Source of the DNA: SB11 sp964584305
Lineage (GTDB): Bacteria > Bacteroidota > Bacteroidia > UBA8524
Length of the DNA: 64,000 nucleotides
Direction: 5' to 3'
Assembly (NCBI GenBank): GCA_964584305.1
Contig: CAZOZL010000005.1
Span: forward strand, 62,001-126,000
Made by a program: the position numbers and the translations under genes. The notes under the pieces are model-generated. The model did not search any database and was not told where the DNA came from. It saw nothing but the letters and a program-made list of their open reading frames with translations. Of this stretch, positions 36,574 through 43,230 are shown one piece after another. Every line of letters begins with the position of its first letter. Positions within the stretch are counted from its first letter, which is position 1.

Positions 36574-38982
36574 ATGAGAAGATATTTAGTATTGTTTGGG
36601 TTTATAATAAACGTAGTATTGGTGGGCGCACAATCGTTTTGCAGCCATTTTAAACCTGATTATGCTATGCTTGCAAAAAGTACTAAAACCCAAGATTTCC
36701 GTACCGATTCTTTTGCGGTAAAGCAGTATCATATTAATTTAGATATTAGTGATTTTATTGGCAGAGAAATTAAAGGCTATACTGATATTAATATCTTATC
36801 TAAAGTAAATGGTTTACAGAGTATTAGGCTTGATTTATTAAAATTAAAAATTAATAAAATTACTATTGCAAATACTACTCTAAATTACACCTATAACGAC
36901 ACTGTTTTGTTAATTAATTTAGGCATAGCCCAAAACACAAACGATACCTTTACCATTAGGGTAGCATACGAAGGCGTACCCCAAAAAGATGCCCAATGGG
37001 GTGGTTTCTACTTCTCGGGGGTGTATGCGTGGAATATGGGCGTAGGGTTTGCGGCAGACCCTCACAATTTTGGGCGTGTTTGGTTCCCCTGTGTCGATAA
37101 TTTTAAAAGCCGCTCATTATACGATTTCACTATTACCGCAAAAGAGAATAACCAAGTACTGTGCAACGGCTTGCTACAAAGCGAGGTAGATAATAATAAC
37201 GGCACAAAAACATGGCATTGGAAACTAAGCAACACCATACCCACCTATTTAGCATCAATAGTTATTGCGCCTATTGCTGTTGCCAATGATAGTTATAACA
37301 GTGCGCTTAGTGGTGTTACTCCTATAACACTTGCAGCAGGCGATACTACTAAAATGAAGGCATCATTTACTAATCTTAAAGGAGCGTTCGCGGGCTTTGA
37401 AAAATGGTACGGCAAGCACCGTTTCGAGCGGGTGGGGTTTAATGCAGTACCTTTTAATGCAGGTGCTATGGAACACGCTACCAATATAGCCTACCCCATA
37501 TATGCCAGTGATGGCACATTGAATAATGAAACCCTGATGGCACACGAGTTTGCACACCACTGGTGGGGCAATAATATTACTTGCCGAACACCAGAAGATA
37601 TGTGGATAAACGAGGGCTGGGCATCTTATTCAGAAAGCCTGTTTTTAGAAGAAGTATATGGCAAACAGCGTTATAAAGACAATGTAATGAGTAATCATAT
37701 AGACGTATTACGTTGGGCACACTTACGCGATGGAAAACCAAGAGCTATTAGCGGCGTTCCCCATGCTTATACCTATGGTAGGCACGTATATAATAAAGGA
37801 GCTGATGTAGCACATACCCTGCGTGGGTATATGGGTGATGCTGATTTTGAAGCGGGCATAAAAGATTTTCAAGAAAAATATAAATATAGCGATGTAAGCA
37901 GCGAAGATTTAAAAAACACATTACAAACCCATACCACAGCCAACTTAACTGCTTTTTTTAACAATTGGGTGTATGAAGCGGGCTTCCCTGCATTCTCTGC
38001 CTATATAGAAACTACAACACCCACAGCGGGTAATTATAGTTGCACGGTGAGGGTACACCAGCAATTGCGCTTTACTAATAAAACCTATACCAATGTACCG
38101 CTTACCTTATCTTTTATAAACCAAAGTGGGGCAGAGGCAACTCAAAATATTATAATGAATAATAGAGATACTACTTTTATTTTCAGCTTGCCTATTGAGC
38201 CTGTTATGGTAATTGCCGACCGTGAGGAGAAACTAAGCGATGCCGTTTCTGAGAACGAACTGACGATACAAAATGCAGGAGTGTATAATTTTAACTCGGC
38301 TTTTATTACCCTTAATGCTGCCAATGCTATAAGCGGAGGAGAACTGGTACGTGTAGAACACCATTTTACTGCCCCTGTGCCAAGTAAAATACCTTATCCT
38401 AATTTATACACTTCCCAAAATCGATACTGGCGAGTAATGGGTGTTTGGAAAGACACCTTATTGCCCGTTACCGCCACATTAATATACGATGGCAGCACAC
38501 CGGGTGGGTTTGCAAGTGGCTGGCTCGACAATGATTTAATTAAAACTACCGAAGACAGTTTAGTACTATTATACCGCAAAAATGCAAGCGAAGCATGGAC
38601 AATATACCCAAACTATCAAAAAACAACGGGTAGTAAAACAGACAAAAAAGGGACTATAACCCTAAACGGTTTAAAAACAGGTGAGTATGTATTTGCCATG
38701 TACGACCGTACTTTGGGAACAACATCACCCATAGAAAACAAAAAACAAGGCAAACTAAAAATATACCCCAACCCCGCAAGTGGTTTGGTAAAAATAGAGT
38801 TTGACGATATATATCGCTCTACACAGCTACACGTGATAGATAACAAGGGAGCTTCTATCAAAACAATACCCTTATATACGGGGCAAAACTTTGTAAAAAT
38901 AGACACCACAGGCTGGCGTGCAGGTATTTATTATGTAGGAATAGGCAATACTACTAAACTTGAGAAGTTGGTGATAGAGTAG
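36574..38982 (+). CDS. T9SS-targeted M1 family metallopeptidase
   Basis: I start at the ATG at 36574, which gives a signal peptide (MRRYLVLFGFIINVVLVGAQ); an upstream TTG at 36538 would add 12 residues. The M1 aminopeptidase motifs are GAMEH (substrate-binding, near 299) and HEFAHHWWG with the downstream E 18 residues on (HExxH-x18-E, near 323). The last 75 residues form a T9SS type A sorting domain, beginning KLKIYPNPASG and ending KLEKLVIE. So it should be exported by Sec, then secreted or anchored by the T9SS whose components are at 49-57 kb. Confidence 0.93.
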   Translation: MRRYLVLFGFIINVVLVGAQSFCSHFKPDYAMLAKSTKTQDFRTDSFAVKQYHINLDISDFIGREIKGYTDINILSKVNGLQSIRLDLLKLKINKITIANTTLNYTYNDTVLLINLGIAQNTNDTFTIRVAYEGVPQKDAQWGGFYFSGVYAWNMGVGFAADPHNFGRVWFPCVDNFKSRSLYDFTITAKENNQVLCNGLLQSEVDNNNGTKTWHWKLSNTIPTYLASIVIAPIAVANDSYNSALSGVTPITLAAGDTTKMKASFTNLKGAFAGFEKWYGKHRFERVGFNAVPFNAGAMEHATNIAYPIYASDGTLNNETLMAHEFAHHWWGNNITCRTPEDMWINEGWASYSESLFLEEVYGKQRYKDNVMSNHIDVLRWAHLRDGKPRAISGVPHAYTYGRHVYNKGADVAHTLRGYMGDADFEAGIKDFQEKYKYSDVSSEDLKNTLQTHTTANLTAFFNNWVYEAGFPAFSAYIETTTPTAGNYSCTVRVHQQLRFTNKTYTNVPLTLSFINQSGAEATQNIIMNNRDTTFIFSLPIEPVMVIADREEKLSDAVSENELTIQNAGVYNFNSAFITLNAANAISGGELVRVEHHFTAPVPSKIPYPNLYTSQNRYWRVMGVWKDTLLPVTATLIYDGSTPGGFASGWLDNDLIKTTEDSLVLLYRKNASEAWTIYPNYQKTTGSKTDKKGTITLNGLKTGEYVFAMYDRTLGTTSPIENKKQGKLKIYPNPASGLVKIEFDDIYRSTQLHVIDNKGASIKTIPLYTGQNFVKIDTTGWRAGIYYVGIGNTTKLEKLVIE

Positions 38983-39041
38983 CTTTAAAGTGAGGTGAAA
39001 AATAAATAGAATTTTTTACCCAAACTCCGCACCTTCTACAT

Positions 39042-39071
39042 TTGAAGTTTAACAAAATAGGCATACCTTCG
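39042..39071 (+). promoter_or_regulatory. Putative promoter of tRNA-Cys
   Basis: TTG (39042-39044), a 19-bp spacer and TACCTTCG (39064-39071), one mismatch from TAnnTTTG. The tRNA begins 12 bp further on, which fits a start point a few bases upstream of the mature end. Confidence 0.55.
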
Positions 39072-39082
39072 TACCTTTAAAA

Positions 39083-39153
39083 GGTCTCATGGCCGAGTGG
39101 CTAGGCACGGGTCTGCAAAACCCTTCACGGCGGTTCGAATCCGCCTGAGACCT
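39083..39153 (+). tRNA. tRNA-Cys (GCA)
   Basis: 71 nt. Acceptor GGTCTCA pairs with TGAGACC; D-arm GCC...GGC; anticodon loop CTGCAAA with anticodon GCA at 39115-39117; T-arm GGCGG-TTCGAAT-CCGCC. The discriminator is T (U73), the cysteine identity base. CCA is not encoded. The outermost anticodon-stem pair is C-U, a minor oddity. The metallo-hydrolase gene starts 31 bp after it. Confidence 0.96.
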
Positions 39154-39184
39154 CTTTTCTTTCACCAAAAAGCACTTCACGCTC

Positions 39185-39946
39185 TTGAAAGTAACTTTTT
39201 TAGGCACAGGCACATCTCAGGGAATACCCGTAATAGCTTGTGAGTGTGAAGTTTGTCAATCCTCCGACCCAAAAGATAAACGCCTTCGCACATCTATTCA
39301 TATAGAAATAGACAATTTAAGCCTTGTTATTGATACAGGACCTGATTTTAGGCAACAAATGCTGCGCGAAAACATCCAATGTTTAGATGCTGTTATCTTT
39401 ACCCATGCCCATAAAGACCATATTGCGGGTATGGATGATATAAGAGCCTATAATTTTAAACAGCAGGCTGCCATCCCCATTTATGCTGATAAAATAGTGC
39501 AGGAGGCTTTGCACCGTGATTTTCACTATGTATTTGCTGCCGAAAAATACCCTGGCATACCTGATGTGGACATCCATACCATAGCGAATATACCTTTCAA
39601 AATTAATACCACTCAAATCACCCCCATATTGGTATGGCATTATAAACTGCCCGTATTAGGTTTCCGTTTTGGTAATTTTACTTATATAACCGATGCTAAC
39701 CGTATTGATGAGGTTGAAAAAGATAAAATAAGAGGCAGTAAGGTTTTGGTATTAAACGCACTACGGAAAACTGAACATATTTCACACTTTACTTTGGATG
39801 AAGCTATTTCACTTGCTAAGGAATTACAAATCCCTACCACTTACCTTATTCATTTAAGCCATCAAATGGGAAAATACCAAAAAGTGAGCAAAGAGCTTCC
39901 AAAAGGTGTTTTTATTGCCTACGATGGATTAAAAATAGAGGTATAA
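39185..39946 (+). CDS. MBL-fold metal-dependent hydrolase (PhnP/RNase Z-like)
   Basis: 253 residues, start TTG (MKVTFLGTGTSQGIP). The metallo-beta-lactamase motif is THAHKDH (73-79). CECEVCQSSDPKDKR at 19-33 is the cysteine-bearing loop typical of PhnP-like hydrolases, and HLSHQMG near the end supplies a later histidine. The family includes cyclic-phosphate phosphodiesterases. In Bacteroidota this version has no assigned substrate. Confidence 0.9.
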   Translation: MKVTFLGTGTSQGIPVIACECEVCQSSDPKDKRLRTSIHIEIDNLSLVIDTGPDFRQQMLRENIQCLDAVIFTHAHKDHIAGMDDIRAYNFKQQAAIPIYADKIVQEALHRDFHYVFAAEKYPGIPDVDIHTIANIPFKINTTQITPILVWHYKLPVLGFRFGNFTYITDANRIDEVEKDKIRGSKVLVLNALRKTEHISHFTLDEAISLAKELQIPTTYLIHLSHQMGKYQKVSKELPKGVFIAYDGLKIEV

Positions 39947-40035
39947 GTTTCTTTATAGCCTCAAAACCCGTTTTAATACTCATTAAGAAATACCCGTAGT
40001 GTATTATAATATGGCTTTTGAATATTAGGGTTGTG

Positions 40036-40067
40036 AATAACAGAATAACAGAATAACAGAATATCAG
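40036..40067. repeat. Octamer tandem repeat
   Basis: Three exact copies of AATAACAG followed by one with a single change (AATATCAG). Immediately after it comes TGTTATTA. A single AATATCAGTGTTATTA also occurs at 12579-12594, so this is a locally expanded version of a dispersed fragment. Confidence 0.7.
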
Positions 40068-40113
40068 TGTTATTATTAGTTTTTGCCCATTTCGTTGGAG
40101 TAGGCTTGCACAA

Positions 40114-40210
40114 TCCCTTCCAAATTAACTATTAGCAGAAACTATATAAGCACCCTTCCCCTTAAGGGGAAGCCAATTGTGGCAGAGGTAAAAACGGTGA
40201 TACATTGGTA
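40114..40210 (-). repeat. CCCCTTAAGGGG-core intergenic repeat, copy 4 (inverted)
   Basis: Reverse-complement orientation: CCCTTCCAAATTAACTATTA, then AAGCACCCTTCCCCTTAAGG in the centre, then CCAATTGTGGCAGAGGTAAA and a CATTGGTAG end. It lies in the 520-bp region between the metallo-hydrolase and the permease unit. Position 40231-40290 holds a fragment of the 'gtttccctccc' repeat. Confidence 0.75.
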
Positions 40211-40335
40211 GAGATTTGCAGTAGTTTAACCTTAGCCTGTGTGGAGGTTTCCCTCCCTTGTGGTAGCTTGTGAGAAGGCAAGGGTTAAATAATAAATTTG
40301 TTGTGTTAATTGGCTGATAGTGTATAGTTTACTGT

Positions 40336-40372
40336 AAAAAAAATGGCCGCACTTGAGTTAACAAGTGCAGCC
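40336..40372 (-). terminator. Intrinsic terminator in the left repeat
   Basis: An 11-bp stem (GGCTGCACTTG with CAAGTGCGGCC, one mismatch), a six-base loop, then A and eight T on the minus strand. It ends the candidate small RNA and also any read-through from the permease unit. Confidence 0.85.
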
Positions 40373-40420
40373 CTATCAATTGCATTGCTTATGTTCCGTC
40401 TCCCGACGGATTGGAAAAGC
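40336..40420 (-). ncRNA. Candidate small RNA, left copy
   Basis: On the minus strand, TTG (40454-40456), a 20-bp spacer and TACTTTTG (40426-40433) form an exact Bacteroidota-type promoter. The predicted transcript of about 85 nt contains a hairpin TCCGTC-GGGA-GACGGA, a linker with AAGCAATGCAATTGATAG, and the terminator stem GGCTGCACTTG/CAAGTGCGGCC followed by ATTTTTTTT. No open frame longer than a few codons with a proper start is present. Expression and function are unknown. Confidence 0.6.
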
Positions 40421-40465
40421 TGGTACAAAAGTAATACAGTCTTTTTTTCTATGCAATAATTAGTA

Positions 40466-40633
40466 TTAAATTTCACAGTGGTCGTATTCTTTTTTTCTGT
40501 ATTTATTTAGCACGTATATAAAAGTTATCACGGCTATTATTGCTATTACCACCAAATCTATTGTTTGGCTATAAAATATAGCTAAGCCTAACTGTGCTAA
40601 AAAAAGTACTATACCTATTAATGTTGTTCTCAT
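40466..40633 (-). CDS. 55-residue membrane protein next to the permease
   Basis: ATG on the minus strand at 40631-40633, stop TAA at 40466-40468. The product begins MRTTLIGIVLFLAQLGLAIF and has two hydrophobic segments (about 4-20 and 26-42), then a charged tail NKYRKKEYDHCEI with one Cys and one His. It starts 12 bp after the permease stop on the same strand, so it is the second gene of that operon. Such short, two-helix proteins often act as transporter accessory subunits; here that is inference. I do not recognise the family. Confidence 0.7.
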   Translation of the reverse strand: MRTTLIGIVLFLAQLGLAIFYSQTIDLVVIAIIAVITFIYVLNKYRKKEYDHCEI

Positions 40634-40645
40634 TGTAATTCAATT

Positions 40646-41758
40646 TTAAAGTAATCCATCTAAAAATTCTGCGAAAAACCCTGCTCCAATACCAAATATA
40701 AATGTGGTAATAATTAAGATTATTGGCACTTTAACACCTCCCAGTTTCTCACGAGTTAGCACCAAAGTAAATATGCCGAATGACGGTGCTGTAAATACCA
40801 TAGCAGCAATAGCACCATTAGAAAACCCTAATTGCAATAGTATTACCCCCAAAAGTATCTCGAACAATACAGGAATTGAGAGTAATGTACCAATAAGTGA
40901 AATCATGGCAATCACTATTATTGGGCTATATGTAGTTAAATTTTCTAAATACTCATTTGGAAAAACAACCCGAACTATGGCTGTAAAAATCGTCCCTATA
41001 AGCATTAAAGGGATAAGTTTATAGGCAATATTACCCGATGCCAGCAACCAATCTTCAACAGACTTAATAATAGTTTGAAAGTATGACGTATCAGGAAAGT
41101 AACATGATATTTGATTGAAAGCACCGCTTTGCATTACTGTATTGCCAGCCTCTCCATCAGTAGTTTTCACTATTTTAGAGACTATGGGTACTATTACCAA
41201 AATCATAATTACACTAAATACTATACGTGATATTACTACCGAAGGGTCAAACAAACCAAACATAGTAACAATCCCTATAAAGTTAAGCAATGCCCCACCT
41301 AATATTACTCCTAATGTAGACTCTGCACTACCTCCTTTTGCATTCATCCCTACGCTTGTAACAGCCGAGCAATTGGCACACATATTTAGTGGCATACCTA
41401 AAAGACTACCAATGACTGCGCCTTTTATGCCCTTATTCTCTAAAAGTTTATTGAATTTTTTATAAGACAACGCTAAAGAAAGTGCTGCACCACCTATAAT
41501 AATAGCGAAAGTCATTCCAGTGCCGTTAGCCTCCCAAAAGTTGGCACTCGCTTTCATTACGGCAACAACTGTATTATCACCATCATTAACAGGAAAACGT
41601 TCGTGAAAATTCAATTCGCCATGTTCTTTGTGGGTATGTCCACATTCTTCTTTGGTACACTCAATCTTATTTTGTTCCGCCGAAAAACGACTCCCAAGTA
41701 AAAAGAGAACCAAAAAGGTGATTAAAATGGTGATTTTGATACCATTTTCTTTATTCAT
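40646..41758 (-). CDS. DUF318/ArsP-type permease
   Basis: 370 residues with about nine membrane segments. After the first helix comes a periplasmic Cys/His-rich stretch, ECTKEECGHTHKEHGELNFH (33-52), a likely metal-binding site. In the membrane, MPLNMCANCSAVTS (122-135) carries C127 and C130 at the place where DUF318/YraQ permeases have their cysteine motif. The architecture matches the permease family that includes the organoarsenical exporter ArsP. The substrate is not known; a soft metal or metalloid is inferred from the Cys/His residues. The gene has its own promoter and is followed by the 55-residue protein. Confidence 0.85.
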   Translation of the reverse strand: MNKENGIKITILITFLVLFLLGSRFSAEQNKIECTKEECGHTHKEHGELNFHERFPVNDGDNTVVAVMKASANFWEANGTGMTFAIIIGGAALSLALSYKKFNKLLENKGIKGAVIGSLLGMPLNMCANCSAVTSVGMNAKGGSAESTLGVILGGALLNFIGIVTMFGLFDPSVVISRIVFSVIMILVIVPIVSKIVKTTDGEAGNTVMQSGAFNQISCYFPDTSYFQTIIKSVEDWLLASGNIAYKLIPLMLIGTIFTAIVRVVFPNEYLENLTTYSPIIVIAMISLIGTLLSIPVLFEILLGVILLQLGFSNGAIAAMVFTAPSFGIFTLVLTREKLGGVKVPIILIITTFIFGIGAGFFAEFLDGLL

Positions 41759-41786
41759 ACTAATATAGATTGTTTAATTAAGCGGT

Positions 41787-41817
41787 TAAAGGTAAGGGTT
41801 AGAAAAATCACTATCAA
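41787..41817 (-). promoter_or_regulatory. Putative promoter of the permease operon
   Basis: On the minus strand, TTG (41815-41817), a 20-bp spacer and TACCTTTA (41787-41794), one mismatch from TAnnTTTG. The permease ATG lies 28 bp downstream. No obvious metal-regulator operator is seen beside it. Confidence 0.55.
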
Positions 41818-42063
41818 TTAATATAGCCAGTAAGTACTTTTAGTTTGGACTCAATATAGTCGTTTTAAAATCTGACTAATATGCTAAGATGTATTTTTTT
41901 TATGAGGCTATCTTGAGCTTTATGTATATACATTATGAAAAATTAAAATGTTTTGTTTCAGAGATAATAATCAAACTCTAATAAATGCTACTATTCAAAA
42001 TAGTACTCTCTTTCCAGTTTTTTTTGCTACTCGTTAATTGGCTGATAGTGTATAGTTTACTGT

Positions 42064-42237
42064 AAAAAAATGGCCGCACTTGAGTTAACAAGTGCAGCCC
42101 TATCAATTGCATTGCTTANNNNNNNNNNNNNNNNNNNNNNNNNNNNNNNNNNNNNNNNNNNNNNNNNNNNNNNNNNNNNNNNNNNNNNNNNNNNNNNNNN
42201 NNNNNNNNNNNNNNNNNNCCCGACGGATTGGAAAAGC
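42064..42237 (-). ncRNA. Candidate small RNA, right copy (contains the gap)
   Basis: The same promoter (CAA at 42271-42273, CAAAAGTA at 42243-42250 on the plus strand) and the same terminator stem (42072-42099) with seven T as the left copy. The gap falls in the 5' side of the GGGA hairpin. If the gap is 10 bases the transcript equals the left copy; if an element is inserted, this copy is disrupted. Confidence 0.5.
42119..42218. other. Assembly gap, 100 N
   Basis: Exactly 100 N, the usual convention for a scaffold gap of unknown size. Both flanks belong to the 152-bp repeat, so the break was probably caused by repeat copies elsewhere in the genome or by the strong hairpin. Confidence 0.97.
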
Positions 42238-42348
42238 TGGTACAAAAGTAATACAGTCTTTTTTTCTATGCAACAGTTAGTCCTAAAATTTTATTAATAA
42301 AGAGGTTTTATGCAGCTATTTTCACTATTTATACTGCCAATAGAGGTT

Positions 42349-42396
42349 AAATGAAGCATTAACAAGCCTTTATAAAGGCTTGTTAATGCTTCATTT
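42349..42396. promoter_or_regulatory. Perfect 48-bp palindrome upstream of the S24-type regulator
   Basis: AAATGAAGCATTAACAAG followed by CCTTTA on the left, and its exact reverse complement on the right, with no central loop; centre at 42372/42373. It ends 21 bp before the -33 box of the regulator gene. It may be an operator for a dimeric or tetrameric repressor, or a bidirectional terminator (T-rich DNA follows). The regulator itself is the obvious candidate binder. Confidence 0.7.
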
Positions 42397-42417
42397 GTTT
42401 ATTTGTTTAACATTTTT

Positions 42418-42448
42418 TTGTTTAAAATATAGAATACATATATATTTG
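42418..42448 (+). promoter_or_regulatory. Putative promoter of the S24-type regulator
   Basis: TTG (42418-42420), a 20-bp spacer and TATATTTG (42441-42448) match the Bacteroidota consensus exactly. The ATG is 26 bp downstream. Confidence 0.6.
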
Positions 42449-42474
42449 CATTCAGAGTTATCAACACTACTACC

Positions 42475-43191
42475 ATGTATATACATAAAAACCTCAAGTT
42501 ACTGCGCAAACGCAAAGGTATGACCCAGCAAGAGGTCTCTACTGCTATTGAAATTAATAGAAGTAGCTTGGCAGGGTATGAGTCGCAAATACAGCCTGAT
42601 TTAAGCCTTTTGGTGAAGTTTTCAGCGTTTTTTAATGTTACTATTGATACTATGGTAAAATTAGATTTAGCTACCCTTTCTGAAAAGCAATTAGGCGAAA
42701 TAGAACGGGGGATGGACAATTATATAAACGGTACTAAACTTAGGGTTTTAGCCACTACGGTAAACAATGATAATGTTGACAATATAGAAGTAGTGGAACA
42801 ACGGGCAAAAGCAAGCTATTTAGCAGGCTATTCCGACCCTGAATTTATTGGTGAGCTACCTATGGCAAACCTGCCGTTTTTAGATAGTAGCAAGAAATAC
42901 CGTGTGTTTCAGGTAGATGGTGATAGTATGTTACCCATAACAGATAAAAGCTGGATAGTAGGTGAATATATGGACGATTGGCGAGACTTGAAAGACGGTA
43001 CACAATATATAGTACTTACAGAAAATGAAGGGATAGTGTTTAAAACCGTTTACAATAAAATAAGTAGCGATGGTAAACTGCTTCTTGTATCACAAAACCC
43101 ACTATATCCACCGTTTGAGGTAGAAATTGCGGAAGTGAAAGAAGTATGGAAATATGTAATGAATATGAATTTAAATGAGCTTATTCACTAA
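42475..43191 (+). CDS. Cro/C1-type regulator with S24 (LexA-like) domain
   Basis: 238 residues. Residues 6-60 are a Cro/C1 helix-turn-helix (LRKRKGMTQQEVSTAIEIN, SLAGYESQ). Residues about 115-230 are an S24 peptidase-like domain with nucleophile S151 (VDGDSMLP) and general base K190 (GIVFK). An Ala-Gly pair at 117-118 (YLAGYSDPEF) lies where LexA-type proteins are self-cleaved. The catalytic pair is intact, so autocleavage is possible. In phages and SOS systems such proteins are repressors; no phage genes are seen here. Confidence 0.88.
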   Translation: MYIHKNLKLLRKRKGMTQQEVSTAIEINRSSLAGYESQIQPDLSLLVKFSAFFNVTIDTMVKLDLATLSEKQLGEIERGMDNYINGTKLRVLATTVNNDNVDNIEVVEQRAKASYLAGYSDPEFIGELPMANLPFLDSSKKYRVFQVDGDSMLPITDKSWIVGEYMDDWRDLKDGTQYIVLTENEGIVFKTVYNKISSDGKLLLVSQNPLYPPFEVEIAEVKEVWKYVMNMNLNELIH

Positions 43192-43230
43192 ATACATTTT
43201 ATTGTTGCATACTGAAACTAAGTAAACCGC

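Larger units (their letters stand above)
40305..40456 (-). repeat. 152-bp direct repeat, left copy
   Basis: From GTTAATTGGCTGATAGTG to TCTATGCAA, matching 42033-42273 base for base apart from one A in the A run and the unsequenced part of the right copy. The two copies flank the permease and its small membrane protein. Contents: terminator (40336-40372), GGGA-loop hairpin (about 40395-40412) and a promoter at the far end, all on the minus strand. Confidence 0.9.
42033..42273 (-). repeat. 152-bp direct repeat, right copy, interrupted by a sequence gap
   Basis: It has the same ends as the left copy (GTTAATTGG... to ...TATGCAA). The 86 known bases on the left and 55 on the right match exactly, except for one fewer A in the A run. 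The 100-N gap replaces what in the left copy is ten bases (TGTTCCGTCT). The real inserted length is unknown. Confidence 0.88.

Noticed and set aside
40305..42273. Composite transposon with IS ends
   Set aside because: The flanking repeats are 152 bp, carry no transposase or terminal inverted repeats, and instead hold promoter and terminator signals. A cassette moved by homologous recombination remains possible.
42057..42297. Reading frames spanning the N gap
   Set aside because: They consist mostly of undefined residues and run through the hairpin and terminator of the 152-bp repeat.
42475..43191. Prophage repressor
   Set aside because: The regulator resembles one, but no integrase, portal, capsid or tail gene is nearby; the next gene is a chromosomal repair-type nuclease.
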